DNA of 64,000 nt from Ectobius pallidus (taxonomy: Eukaryota > Arthropoda > Insecta > Blattodea > Ectobiidae), in assembly GCA_964059195.1 (NCBI GenBank), contig CAXKWD010000003.1:195262174-195326173 (forward strand). The letters are read 5' to 3'. Position numbers and translations under genes: made by a program. This document shows positions 42,218 to 54,864 of the stretch, piece by piece (within the stretch, counting starts at the first letter, position 1; each line of letters starts with the position of its first letter). The notes under the pieces were generated by a model. The model saw nothing but the letters and a program-made list of their open reading frames with translations. It ran no database searches and had not been told where the DNA came from.

Positions 42218-43910
42218 AACAGCATCAGAATTGACTTAGGCCTAGGCAGGATTCATGGCAGATAATGTGACTTAATGCAAATTTGCTATGAAAAATGCCA
42301 CAAATTGGTGGTAATGGAGGGTCAGCACTTCTTATAAACAGTCTAAGCACAATAGTGTACAATTTTTATATTGATTATACTGTTATTTTGCAAGATTAAA
42401 CAAACCCTTTCTGTACATTGGATCAATCTTATCAGGTGTCACTTTTTGGCCTGCGGGCAGCTTGACTCTGAGGCTCAAGGCTCATAAAACAAGACGCTCC
42501 ACTAAAAGTTAATAAGTTTGAATTTACAAAAAATTACCGTATACGACTGAACACAGCTTTAAAACTGAAATATCAATGTTGAATAAACCATTCTTACTGT
42601 AAAATTCAGAATTAAAAATACTGACTGCTCAGATAAATATAAATCATTGCTTTTTAACAGCAAACTAACTTTAAGACCATGACCCTAGAGCTCGGAAGAT
42701 TTAATCAGCATTAGCACAATATAGTATTGTCATTTTCTTCTGCAAATTGAGTGTATGTCTGTTATAAACTTGTTCTGGGTGAATCATCAAGCAGAAAGCA
42801 AAAGTTCTGCATCTAAAGCCATACTTGTGCCTGACAACAAATTCCTCAGTGTAAACTCACATGGGATATTTGTGTAATGAACACGTACATAGGATAAGTA
42901 TCCAGATACAAGAATAGCTAGCCTTACACGCAAGCTTTTTCATACACTCCTGGGAAAGTGCAAGCAATAACAGGGAAAAGAGCATGCAGACAATTGCACA
43001 AGGAGGTATAAAATGCATGCACATTCTTTCTCGCAAGATAGTGTGTCAGCAAAAGAGCACATGCGAAAGATTGTGCATGTAATGGCCAAACACGGGCGAA
43101 TTCCCTCGCAAAAGAGCAGCGCCTTACGGTTTTATTTAAAGTTCAATACAAGGATACTGGAGTTGATGTGCTGTTGGAATGTTTTGTTTGTCTTATGCCT
43201 TTACATTCACACATTTTCACGGGCAATTGGGTGCACGCCTGTCTAATCCCAAGTGTAAGAGCTTATGTGTAACGAGAGCTAATCACGGAAATGTATCTGG
43301 GATTTGTATGGAGGATCTGTGTCTGCAACAAATTACCTTAGTGTGAACATAGCATTAGAAGGGGATGTGTACTTACAATTATGATGCAAACTATGCTGCA
43401 CAACTGATACAGAGAATTAGATAACTGAAGAGGGCAGCACAGAGGCTACTGCAGATCAAAGTAGCCAATACAGTTACGGCAAATAGGCAATTATGCTTTC
43501 ATACCTCATACCTCATGTTGCTCAGTAATTCATATAAAATTTGTCTCTGTTCTTCCAATCATTTACTTAATATTTTCAAATATTTACCCGTGCACTCATT
43601 AGTTTTAGCTATAATTTAAATTCCTCTTCATATTTTATCCTTTACCCTCTCTTTGAAATTAGCAATGCCCCTTATATATTCTGATATCTTAATTGCCTTC
43701 AAGAATTTTGTTATTAGATATTGGAGATTTTGGTGTCTCATATATGTATATAAATTATAGAAGAAACAATTATTATTATTATTATTATTGTGATGGTTTT
43801 GTGGAAATTTTGTCTGATATAATACCCCATCTTACCTGTAAACTCAACACAGAGCTGCGTTACAAAAACACTGCTCAATACCTCTCATATAAGCTACAGT
43901 ATTTGTTACC
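42218..43910. other. no gene; short direct repeats
   Basis: CAACAAATT-CTAGTGT-AAC-like segments near 42834-42860 and 43329-43353 are similar and may bound a decayed element. An ATT run at 43770-43790. Otherwise nothing. Confidence 0.35.
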
Positions 43911-43915
43911 ACGTT

Positions 43916-44420
43916 TACATGCGGGATTGAAATCTATCTGAATCCGATCCCAACTCAATACGTTCCCTGATAACATGGAAAGTTCTTGGAGTGTATTGAG
44001 GTTTGTTGCACTATTGGCTAACTTGGTTATGTACGGCTATTTGTGTGGCTAACCTGTGCAAACAATTGCCGTAATTCAAAATATTGAAAAGGGTGAGTTC
44101 TATTAATAATTTCTAGTCACCTTAAACAAATCATGGCATAAAAGAGTAACATAATATTGATATTACAGCATGAGTGAGTATTTTTTTTATTAAACTGACG
44201 AACAGCTGACCGAAAAAATGAATGCCGTGCGAGTGTATGCGTGCGCACCAGGACTGAGTTCGCTAGCGTTTACATGAAATTGAACTCGACTTGAATCCGA
44301 TCCGTTCCTCCATTTGCAGAGGATCGGATTGAAAATTTATTCCGGACTGAAGCCGCATTTACATGGTGATCTCAATATGGGGATCAGACTCAGATCGATC
44401 TGAATCCTGCATGTAAACGT
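43916..44420. mobile_element. MITE-like element with about 45-bp imperfect inverted ends
   Basis: Left end ACGTTTACATGCGGGATTGA and right end, read inward from 44420, ACGTTTACATGCAGGATTCA; similarity continues through ATCTGA and GATCCC. Internal copies of GAATCCGATCC suggest sub-terminal repeats. No ORF. Class unknown; no clear target duplication. Confidence 0.6.
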
Positions 44421-44700
44421 ACTATGTGTAAATGTTTTCATACTTGATTATGTACAGTGTATTGAAGTATCTTCATGTTAAAGTAGTTCAGTTTCAAGTT
44501 GTAATATCTTTGTCTATGTTACATAATTTTTTTTTACTTTTTATAAGCTTTGTAAATATAGTTTGTGTAGTGTTCATAAAAACTTAGTTAGTTTATTTTC
44601 TATTCTGTGAGATCTCCAAACAAATAGTTTGTACATTCTTCTATTCAGTTATGAAAGTTCAAAATATCTTGCCCTTTAAATATAATATATTCTGTACTAA

Positions 44701-44967
44701 GTCCGCCGCCGTGGGTGAGTTGGTAGCGTGACTACCTTTCACCCTGGCGGCCCGGGTTCGATTCCCGGCCGGTTCGGGGATTTCAGTGGTGGAAAATTTC
44801 CTTCCTGGGTTCAGGACTGGGTGTTGTGTTGTGTCCTTTCATTCCCATCCCGCGAGAGGCAATGGCAAATCTCCGCGGTATCATCCTTGCCTGAATCGCC
44901 TCGGACGAGTCGTGGTCATCACCCCATGGCTTCGTCCCGGGTCTAGACCTGCCTTCGGGCAGAACAC

Positions 44968-45009
<42 letters not shown>

Positions 45010-45010
45010 G
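44701..45010 (+). mobile_element. tRNA-headed SINE with TCA-repeat tail
   Basis: A box GTGAGTTGGTAGCGTGAC, B box GGGTTCGATTCCC (44754-44766), GC-rich body, then about 14 TCA units (44968-45009). The antisense poly-Met and sense poly-His ORFs are products of this tail. Target duplication not found. Confidence 0.85.
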
Positions 45011-45216
45011 TGTTCATACAGCATCTAGCTAATTTCACTTAACATTTGTACATTTGTAAATTATAATAAAATATACAAGTTTTGTAATCTTCTTCATTTA
45101 AAACTGGTAATTCAAACAAGATGTTTATACATGTTAACTTATCTCTTTATTACAAAGCAGTATATAAAAGTAGATTTCATTTTCAACACCTATTTTAACC
45201 TAACATCTCATTAGTT

Positions 45217-45411
45217 TCACAGTCTAGGATGTCCGGGTAGCGCCGCGTCGAGTGTTGAGAGGCCAACGTTTCTACAGCCATGTTGCTGTCTTCTTCAGGG
45301 CCAAAAAAGTCACTGGCCCTGGCCTGGCCCTGAAGAAGACAGCAACATGGCTGTAGAAACGTTGGCCTCTCAACACTCGACGCGGCACTACCCGGACATC
45401 CTAGACTGTGA
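45217..45411. repeat. long hairpin, 87-bp arms, Penelope-type terminal sequence
   Basis: 45217-45303 and 45324-45411 are reverse complements with about two mismatches. The right arm contains CTGAAGA, a possible ACAGC/GCTGT stem, and GAAAC GTTGG, the wording of Penelope-like element terminal repeats and of a degraded hammerhead core. Confidence 0.8.
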
Positions 45412-46129
45412 TAACTCCGGCCGCGGAAGCCTACAGACCTATCTCATTAGTTTGTAAAAATTTTGAAAAACAGGCAATTTATAAACCTGTCTGTCATATT
45501 CAATATCCGAATTGATAAATGCCCTATCAGAGTTCTCTCTGATAATGCTGCAGAATCCAGGTCTTAAGTATAAATTCCTTAAAATTGAAAGCATTCTGAT
45601 ACAGGATCTGTGTTATTTGTTGCAGATAGTACACTTCCATTTATATGTGAAGAACAAATAACTTTGCTAACTTATTATTTATTTATTGAATATCCACATT
45701 ACACAAAACCCTGTTTCACCCGAAGGTACATTAGGGTTGGAAATGTCACAATGTTACTTTACAATAAGTTATCCTGATATTGGAATCTGAAGGCATGCTA
45801 TGTCTCATGTCTATTATACACTATTTACAATACTGTACAGTTCTTACCAGGCGTAATGTCTACAATAGTCCTACCATTCCTTATGTCTTACAATATGGTA
45901 AGTCTTAAGTTAAGAGATACAAGTTAATTATGTGAATTCATGTTTATATTTTCAAATTCGAAATAAATACGTAAGTTCATACAAGTGAACTGTACGGATT
46001 GACATGTCAAAACCTACCCTAAAATTTTCCACATTGATATAATTTTAATATGCAGGGTGTTTCTAACACTGAAATATTTTACCTGTGTACAGAGGGGACA
46101 AAGACAAGCAACTTTTATAAGGAGATTTT

Positions 46130-46319
46130 TCATAAAACACAGAAATTAAAACATTTATTGCAATGGATCACTCCGAAAAAGTTCTCATAACGTTTCAGCC
46201 CCACCACGGGGTCTTCCTCAGTTGCATCTGAGGAAGACCCCGTGGTGGGGCTGAAACATTATGAGAACTTTTTCGGAGTGATCCATTGCAATAAATGTTT
46301 TAATTTCTGTGTTTTATGA
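46130..46319. repeat. long hairpin, 91-bp arms, 8-base loop
   Basis: Arms 46130-46220 and 46229-46319 with one mismatch. The right arm has CTGAGGA, stem CCCC/GGGG, then GAAAC, again like a Penelope terminal repeat. A Penelope GIY-YIG fragment starts 150 bases downstream on the plus strand. Confidence 0.9.
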
Positions 46320-46470
46320 TTCACGACGCAATGGAAAAAGGACCTGTTTTTAATATGTGAAGGAGATTTTTGTTTTGTGGATTCAATTTTTCCTGTTAGG
46401 CTGCATATACATCTGCGCTTTGCTTTGCTTGCATGCCGTTCATTTAAGTTATTTTCACAGCTCTCCTCCC

Positions 46471-46760
46471 ATGAACGGCCAATTGGAACTGCTAAGACCT
46501 GTTAAAGATGACCTTGGATTACAGAGACCCGGGGTTTATGGAATTTCTTGTAGTTGTGGCAAGATTTATATTGGTCAGACAGGACACCACATTTCCACCA
46601 GAATTGAGGAGCACAAACGGCACTACCTGAAAAGTCCGCCATCGCCAAATATTGTCTCGACATGGGCCACGAGGTGGCAGTGGCGGGTTGTAGCCAGAAA
46701 ATTAGGTGGAGAAAAAAAATGCTACATGCTTATGTTAATAATGGAATTCACCCAATAGCG
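46471..46760 (+). pseudogene. Penelope-like element GIY-YIG endonuclease fragment
   Basis: LLRPVKDDLGLQRPGVYGIS, CSCGKIYIGQTGHHISTR, IEEHKRHY: the GVY...YIG core with the conserved Arg of GIY-YIG nucleases that nick target DNA for Penelope retroelements. After LKSPPSPNIV the frame shifts, with CLDMGHEV continuing in another frame (46662 on). No reverse transcriptase attached. Confidence 0.8.
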
Positions 46761-46952
46761 GCTCGTGGCTCAAAACGAGGGTGTGCTGCAAATACCATTT
46801 CATACAGCAAACTTAAAATATTTCTAAAAATTATTAGTAGGTTGTCTCTTAATCCATCTCTGGGAACTCTCACGCGATTTTCTCTACCCTAATTATTTTT
46901 TTGCTAATTTCTCTCGTCTCGTCGAACGTTGTGTGAGTTATGTGACGAGAGA

Positions 46953-47060
46953 AAATAGCACAAAAAAATAATAATAATAACAATAATAATAATGATAATA
47001 ATACTAATAATAATAATGATAATAATAATAGTAATGACAACAATAATAATAATAGTAATT
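46953..47060. repeat. AAT-type microsatellite
   Basis: Degenerate AAT/GAT/TAG triplet run of about 105 bases. Confidence 0.85.
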
Positions 47061-47689
47061 AGGGCAGGGAAAACCGCATGAGAGTTCCCCGGAAATGGAA
47101 TAAGAGACGAGAAAATAGTATTTTTAATGATCGAGGTAGAGGAAGTCGCTTAGTGTTCCCAGTGCGACAGAATACTTAATCGGGGTTGTGGAATCCGGGT
47201 TTTTCTGAATTTAACACATTCAAATTTGGAGGCGTTAGACCGTCAGACGGTGGAAGATCTAAAGTGCCCACCTCTTTCTCCGAGCTGACAGTGTGAGGTG
47301 CTGGTGAAGAAAATGCCTGAACAAGGGAGACTGCTTCATGGTTAGTCTGTTCTCGTCACCAAGTGGGATAAGCGAAAAAACTGCTGCTTGCCTTCCTCAT
47401 TTTTTAGCTGAACAGACTACCCATGCAACGGAGGGAGTGGTATCCAGTTCACCTTCACACGGCCGACTTGAAGCACGCTGTGCTCTCAGGATCTCTGTCT
47501 CCTAGCTTTGACACCAGGTGGTGGCGTGGCGGGCAATTCAAAAATACAGATACATTTATAGTAAAAACCAATTCGTGATATGGAAAATAAATTTTAAAAA
47601 TACGTATTATAAAGGGAAAATACTGGTGAAGTGCTACTTCACCTACTTCCCCTGAATAGCCGCCACTGCGTGGTGGACTACCTCAACAC
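47061..47689. other. no gene seen
   Basis: Moderately GC-rich, no supported frame; spacer between two Penelope fragments. Confidence 0.3.
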
Positions 47690-47920
47690 AGCGGTACTGG
47701 CTTCTACCGTGGGCTTATCAAGGAAGCCTTTCACATCAGACTGAACCCCAATAACATCAATAGAGACGGAGGGTTCCAATTGGCTGCTTCCTGGCAACCT
47801 GCTATTTTTCTGCTCCAATCACGGAGGCAGAGACCGTTTAGTTCCACCGACCAATCAGGATCCACAACTGCATCTGACTAGTCCTACCATGGGATATATG
47901 CAACATAACCTCTGGATCTC
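47690..47920 (+). pseudogene. Penelope-like element C-terminal fragment
   Basis: GLIKEAFHIRLNPNNINRDG and GFQLAASWQPAI form the block that closes Penelope ORFs (EAIEI...NNFNR...L...W.P). Downstream, TCCAAAGATGACTCAGACAG and GCCGAAAAC resemble a decayed Penelope terminal repeat. Confidence 0.6.
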
Positions 47921-48239
47921 ACTTCTCCAAAGATGACTCAGACAGTCGCCGAAAACTCAGAATGTAACTCTCTAACTACCCGACCGGAAACACAAGAACA
48001 GTTTCTACAATTATTCGTCGGGAGAACCTTCGAGGTTTTAATGATATAATTATTATTATTGAACTCTGCCGCATGCTATCGTTGCAAGTGTTAAGCTTGA
48101 GAGGAGGAGCGCAACTACCAAAAACACGTCCCAATGTGAAATCAGTAATCCTTTATGTTCCCTGAAAAAACTGACAGGAGACGATTTGCGGCAAGGAGTT
48201 TGCATGCACTTCAAAATATAACAAATTAAGGATCCAATA

Positions 48240-51020
48240 TTTAAAAAAACAAAGATTCCGAAATTAAATTTACACATCCAAAATTAAAAAAAATATATAT
48301 ATAAAAACAAAAGAATCCAAAATTTAAAAATCCAAAATTAAAAAATTTTAAATAAAAATAAATAAAAATCCGGGCTTAAGAAAATAAAAAACCAAAATTT
48401 AAAAAATTCAAAATAAAAAACCGAAGTGATTTAAATTTCAAAAATCCAAAATTTAACAAATAGAAAATTAAAAATCCAAGGATCCAAAATTTTAAAAATT
48501 CAAAATTGGAAACAAAAATTACAAAATGAAATTTAAAGATCCAAAATTAAGAAAATCCAAAATATAAAAACTCAAGTATCCAAAATTTAAAAACAAATTT
48601 AAGATTCAAAAAATCTAAAACCCCAAAATACTAAATATAAAAAACTCCAAAAAATTTGAAAATTTAATTTAAAAATCCAAAATATAAAAATAAAAATCCA
48701 AAATTAAAACATCCCAAAACCCAACATTAAAAAATAAGAAAATGCAAAAGTTAAAAGAAAAAAGTTCTAAATCCAAAATTAAAGATTCACAGTTTTAAAA
48801 ATAAATTAAAAAATAAATAATTCCTTAAAGACCAAAATTTAAAAATCCAAAATGTAATAATTAAAAAATCCAAAATTAAAAGATCCAAAAATAAAAAATT
48901 ATAAACTCAAAAATCCAGAATTATAACTAAAAATCCAGAAATAAAAAATCACAATTAAAAAATTGATAAGATAAAAGTTCCAAAAATAAAGTATTTAAAG
49001 ATCCGATATTAAAAAAAATCACGAATTAAGAAATCCAAAATTAAATTTATAGATCCAAAAAATAAAAATTCAAAATAATAAAAAATTTAAAAAATTAATT
49101 AAAAATACAAAAATCAATAAACCCAAATTAAAGAATAATGTCCAAAAAATAAAAAATCAAAGAAAGAATTTAATTAAAAATTAATAAAACTAAAACTTCC
49201 AAAATTAAATTTAAAAATTCATAATTAAAACAATCCAAAATATAAATTCTGAAATAAGAAATCCAAAATTTAAATAACTAAACATAAAAAATTATAAACC
49301 AAAAATTAATGAAATTCAAAGATAAAAAATTACAAATTAAAAACCCAAAATTACAAAAATAATTATAATTTCCAAAATTGAAAAATTCAAATTAAAGAAT
49401 CCCATATTAAAAAAAAATACAATCCAGAATTAAATTCAAAGATCCAAAATTGAAAAATAAATTCTGATGTTTTTGGTTTTTAAATATTGAATTTTTATAT
49501 TATTTTGGATCTTTTAATATCGACTTTGTATTGATATATTTTGGATTTTTAAATTTTGCATCTCTCAACTTAATTTTGGTATCATTGTTTTTTTTTTGGG
49601 TCCTTTAAATTTTTATTTTTTGGATTTTTTAAAATGAATTTTCTTGTATATTTAAATTTGGTATTCTTTAATTTTTTATTTTTATTTTGGATTTTATTTA
49701 TTTAGATTAAATTTGTTTAATATTCTTGTTTTTTTCATTGTGGATTTTGTAAATATTGGATTTTTAAATTATTACTTTTTTAATTTTGGATTTTTATGAA
49801 TTTAAATTTTTAATTGTGTTTATTTTTTTGGTATTTGGTATTTTTAGATTATTAAATTTTGGTTTTTTACTTTTAATTTGGATTATTTAATTTTTTTATT
49901 TATGATTTTTTAATGTTGTATTTTTTATACTTAAGATTTTTAAATGTTGTATTTTATAAGTTTTGGAATTTGAAATTCAAAGATCCCAAATTTAAAAAAT
50001 GAAAACTCCAAAATTCAAAAATTAAATTTAAAAATCCAAAATATAAAAATAAACAATCCAAAATTGAAAGTACCAATAATCCAACATTTAAAAAAATCCA
50101 TCATTAAAAATTTAAAAGTCTAGAAATCCAAAATTTAAAAAATAAAAATTCAAAGATCATAGTTTTAAAAATATATATTAAAAAATCCGAATAAAATTTA
50201 AAATTAAGAAATAAAAAATCCAAACTTTAAAAATCCAACATGAAATTCATAGATCCAAAATTTTAAAAATTCAAGAATTACATTTAAAGACCCAAAATTT
50301 AAAAAAGAAAATTTAACAGATAAAAATGGTAGATTAAAATTTAAAAAATTAAATATCCGATATTTAAAAAATCACAAATTAAGAAATAAAAAATAACGGA
50401 TTTTTAAAATCTGGATCTTTGAATTTTTCATTGTGGGTTTTGTTATTTATAATTTAGAATTTTTATCGTTTGGATTTTTGATGTTTTAATATCTGATTTG
50501 TTAATTCTTTAAATTTTGAATTCTTGGATTTTTTAAATGTTTAATTTTAGATTTTGTGTTAAAATTCTGGACCTTTAATTATAATTTTGGAATTTTTATT
50601 TTTATTCCAAAATTTTAAAAAAGTAAAAATACGAAATTAAAAAATACAAAAATTCAAAGTTAAAACATCAAATATCCAAAATAAAAAAATTAAATATTAA
50701 AAGATGCAAAATTAAATTTAAAAATAAACAAATTTTAAAGATAAAAATTCCAAAATTAAAAAATTGAAACCTATATTTTAAATCCGAAAACATAAGAAAA
50801 TTCTAAGTCCAAATTTTAAACAATTCGAAGAGACAGAATTAAAAAATAAATATTCAAAGATAAAAATCCAAAATTTAAAAAAAGAATTAAAAAATCGAAA
50901 ATAAAAAGAAATTCAAAAAATTAAAGATCTAAAATTTCAAAGTTAAATTTAGTGATCGAAAATTTAAAGAATATAAAATCCAAAATTTCTAAAATCCAAA
51001 TTTAAAAAATCGAAATTATT
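48240..51020. repeat. degenerate A+T satellite with alternating strand polarity
   Basis: About 2.8 kb of loosely repeated AAAAATCCAAAATTT (roughly 14-16 bases). Polarity is A-rich at 48280-49450, T-rich (AAATTTTGGATTTTT) at 49455-49967, A-rich at 49970-50393, T-rich at 50396-50600 and A-rich at 50605-51015. At the switches are small palindromes, e.g. GGAATTTGAAATTC near 49965 and GGAATTTTTATTTTTATTCC near 50598. No genes. Confidence 0.9.
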
Positions 51021-51330
51021 AAGTATAATTTTGGGTTTCTCCACAAGTTCAATTTTACGTTTTTTAATTTAGTGTTTTCAAAGCCTAAAGTTTAACTTTG
51101 CGTTTATTTGAAGTCCCAAGTCCATTTTTGCGTTTTTAAGAGGCCAAAGAGCCAATTTGTGCTTAAAACATTAAAAATGCATAATTGGTCTTTGGACCTA
51201 AAAATTAAAAAAATAAAATTTGCATGGAGTAAAAAATCTAAATGCAAATTTGGATATTAGACTTTGGACTTAAGAAATTAAAAATGCAAATTCGACTTTT
51301 GGTCTTAAAAAATTAAAAATGAAAGACTGA
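51021..51330. repeat. related foldback segment flanking the satellite
   Basis: Similar AT-rich units with GGCCAAAGAGCCAATTTG on one side and inverted ATTGGTCTTTGGACC on the other, folding near 51170. Confidence 0.6.
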
Positions 51331-51411
51331 ACTAGGAACCTTTAATTGAATTTTCTTTTAAGCTTACCTGTTAAACCATGGGAGATGAAGGGTCGTCCTT
51401 TTTGGCATACG

Positions 51412-51442
51412 CATAATGAATAGAGGAGAAAGTGTGATGACT
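51412..51442. repeat. 31-bp inverted repeat, left copy
   Basis: ATAATGAATAGA-GAGAAAGTGTGATGACT; inverted partner at 53400-53431 with 29 of 31 matching. A CCGCCGCT box is near both, suggesting the ends of a roughly 2-kb element. Confidence 0.7.
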
Positions 51443-52752
51443 GAGGTAGTTCACTGGTTCCGCCGCTAGGTAGCAGTTACTCTGCCTGAGATTCGCGGGA
51501 GCAAGATTACTATGGGCGGTATAGGAAAATTGCAAACATTCTTAAACAAAATAATACATTAATCTAGTTCAAAATGACTCACCTTATCTAAATTGAATTG
51601 TTAGATACTTTTGACAATTTTCGGGCTGCTTTACACGTCTTGGAAGATCTCATCTCCATAAATAAACATGGCCGTGTGTAACAGTAATTTCTCAGATTGC
51701 AAGAAGCTTGACCATAACATTTCGTTTCACATCTTTCCAAAAATCGAAGATGTTCACAACCAATGAACAATTATATAATATAGGTATGAAACAGCTAAGG
51801 GCTGATTTGATCTAATATTTTGTTGCCTAGAAAATAGGGTAGAGGGTATGTTAGTATAATATGATGAGAATTTTTTAAAGAATGTGCATTTGTATAGAAA
51901 TAACAACGTATAATTAGGGTAGAAAACAGCTAAGGGATATTTTATAAATTAATATTAATATTACATTGTATAGAATATTACTGAGTAGGCTATTAATTTG
52001 TATTAATATTGTATTAATAGTAATATTATTTATATTAATATTAATTTTCTCCTGGCTGTATGGGGTAAGTTATGTAGGTGAAACACGGTCAAAAGTGTAG
52101 ATCTGTGTACAAATTATGTGAACAGAGATAATATAAACTAAGGGATGGTTTGTGAATTGCAGGGCATGGAAAATTTCATAAGCAGCACTACAAAAATAGG
52201 GCGCGTGATTTTTAAAATTGGCGTCTCAACATCCGATAAAGACGCACATACGCAAAAATTGTTTTGCAATGCATTATACATATATCACACAATATTTCAA
52301 AGCATTTTCCCTGATTTTTTCATAAAAAAATTAAATCCTCTTGGCTTAAGTACAGCCTGCTATTTGCTAAAACCCTCGACCATTCGCTGTAACTGATGTA
52401 CGTCTTATGTTGTTAAATTATATTATTAAAAAAGGAACAAGATATTAAACTAATAAGACATTTGCTATGATAATTATACATAAAAATTACTAACATAAGT
52501 GAACAGAAAATATGATAAATAATCCAATAAATGCATAAATAAAAGTAGTGCAGATTTATAAGTTAGAAAAAAGCTTCATTCACTCCTTTTCCCCAGCGGG
52601 TCAATCTTGCAGTATGGGTACAAGTAGTCAGTTAATATAGTATTATTATTGAGTCCACGAATAAATTATGTAAAAAATTTTACGTTATTGCTGGTATTTT
52701 ATGGAAAAGATGCCTGCTAATACCTCAATACCATTCTGATAGCTTTAGCTTT

Positions 52753-53115
52753 AGAGTAATTACTATTACTCGTTAACCATTATAGATATATAGGTGGTAC
52801 TCGATTTATAATAAGATCCAAATATTTCACTAAACCTTACACGCTTGATCTCTTTCTGGACACAAAAATAAAGTAATAAATGTCGCATAGTCAAATTTGA
52901 ATCACCCTCAACATTTCACGATCGTCCCACATCATTCAGACAGCTGTGCGCCAGGAATAATTACCACTCAATTACTCGTAAACCATTCAAGATATAAAGG
53001 TGGTACTGAATTTAAAATAAAGTTGAAATATTTCACTAAAACTTTCTCGCTTGAAGTTTTTACGGGACACAAAAATGAAAAAAATTGTCGCATAGTGAAA
53101 TTCCGTTTCACCCTC
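52753..53115. repeat. diverged direct duplication, about 155-bp units
   Basis: 52753-52915 and 52961-53115 share ATTACTCGT-AACCATT, GATATA-AGGTGGTACT, ATATTTCACTAAA and GTCGCATAGT in order. Confidence 0.8.
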
Positions 53116-53399
53116 CATGAATTTGATGTAATTGGTGATGTTTATATAATGAAATAAAAACATTTATGTCCGCATTTTTTAAATCTCTGTTTTAACCATC
53201 AGAAGGACTGTGTTGTGCAGATTATTTCTGCACAAATTTCACAGAAATAGGACCAAAGGTTAATTAAAGATTGCGAGTTTAATCATAAGATGCCAAACTA
53301 TCATGATGCAGCATTGAGAAGTTGAAACGCAAACGAAGGTGCTGCCAGTGTTTCGGTGGACCGCCGCTCTCCCTATACCCACCATTGTATTAGTGGCGA

Positions 53400-53431
53400 A
53401 GTCATCACACTTTCTCATTCTATTCATTATG
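53400..53431. repeat. 31-bp inverted repeat, right copy
   Basis: Partner of 51412-51442. Between the two there is no ORF with a recognisable product. Confidence 0.7.
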
Positions 53432-54864
53432 GCATACGCTTACAATGACAGAAAAAAATTATAAATATAATCATTACAGACATATTTTAATACAAATACT
53501 GAAAATAAAACAAACATTTAACCTAATATCATGAAGTAGTAACGAATATACAGGATATTAATAACACCAAATTATTTTACCTGCTCTTGCCCGCTAGGGA
53601 TGTTAAGGGATTATTTATTATTTTATTTATTATAGAGGGGTCATAGAACTTTTAGTTAGAAATTTTTTATCTATGAATTCAATTTTTCCTGTTACAGCAT
53701 AAAATCTCCCAGGACATGGCCACCACAGCTTTCTAACATTTGAAAAAATGCTAAACAAAGGAACTTCAGTGTTATGAATAAAAAACTAATTCAATGACGG
53801 CCAGTCATGTGATTAGTCTTTAAATTTTGCAGATTAAGGAAACACTGAATTATTATATAATTGTTGATGAATGATTAAGAATAAAGTTTTTATCAATCAC
53901 TAAGAAGGCATTTAGTCAATGTAATGATTATTTTAACCCTATTTCGATTCATTATTGACTTATGAGCACCAAATTGTAATGTCTTTAATGCCCTCTATCA
54001 TACACACTTTACGCCACAGAGCAAAAATCTCTGAATAAAAGTTGCTTGTCTGTGTCCCCTCTATACATATGTAAAATATTTCGGTGTTGTTCATTAACAT
54101 TAGCTGCTCATATGGACTTGAAGTGGGTGAAAAGGCATTTGTTATGTTCCATAAGTAATGGTGGGCACTTGTACAGCTCGCTTGAGTAGCCTGCATGCTG
54201 GGTTCACATGGTAGCGGGATTGGGGTGTATGATAAAGGGAAGGGGCTGCCTTGTTACTTGTGGACTGTGTTTCACTAAATAATTTTTATAAAATCATTTG
54301 TTCTTATCATTTCCACATTTTAAAACTATATAATCTGTAGGGGGGGGGGGGGAGTTCTTATGACTGTTAGTGCGTGTAGGTGTTATAGATATGTGACCAC
54401 TCAATTTGTGTGATATTTGAAGATATTTCCCATGCACAGTGAATCGCAATACAGGTGCTTCAATCAATTTATCCTCATTGTTGATATTTATTGTCCAGTC
54501 TTTAAGTGTTAAGAATTCGTTAATATGTTAATATTACATGATAATAAATTGTACTCATTATATGCCAAGGTAATAAATAATGAACTAATGAAACAGCATA
54601 CGACATTCACTTAGCTAATCCTAAAAAATTAAGCACTTTACTACATCTACCAGAATACAAACGTGTGTATCAGAGGAGGATATTATTCATTATTATAATA
54701 TTAGTCCCACCCGTATACATAAGCATATATCTGACATGGGCTTCAGGAACACTGTGACTGCCGATGCTAAGTGCACCAAGCTGTTAAGAGGCTACTCAAT
54801 ATTTTGAATTTATATCATTCACAATTAATTTTCACCCACTAAAATTTTATATGAGCAGTTAATA
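53432..54864. other. no gene; G13 tract at 54340-54352
   Basis: Only short frames. The run of 13 G is one of three such tracts (also 56533-56547 and 61021-61032). Confidence 0.5.

Noticed and set aside
44783..45028. ORFs with poly-Met (minus) and poly-His (plus)
   Set aside because: They are translations of the TCA-repeat tail of the SINE; no coding support.
47920..48030. Another hammerhead at the Penelope 3' end
   Set aside because: CTGANGA box is not intact (reads AAAGATGA) and no helix II forms; treated as decayed terminal repeat only.
48240..51020. CRISPR-like or regular tandem array
   Set aside because: Units vary in length and sequence, no constant repeat with unique spacers, and the polarity flips; eukaryotic AT satellite fits better.
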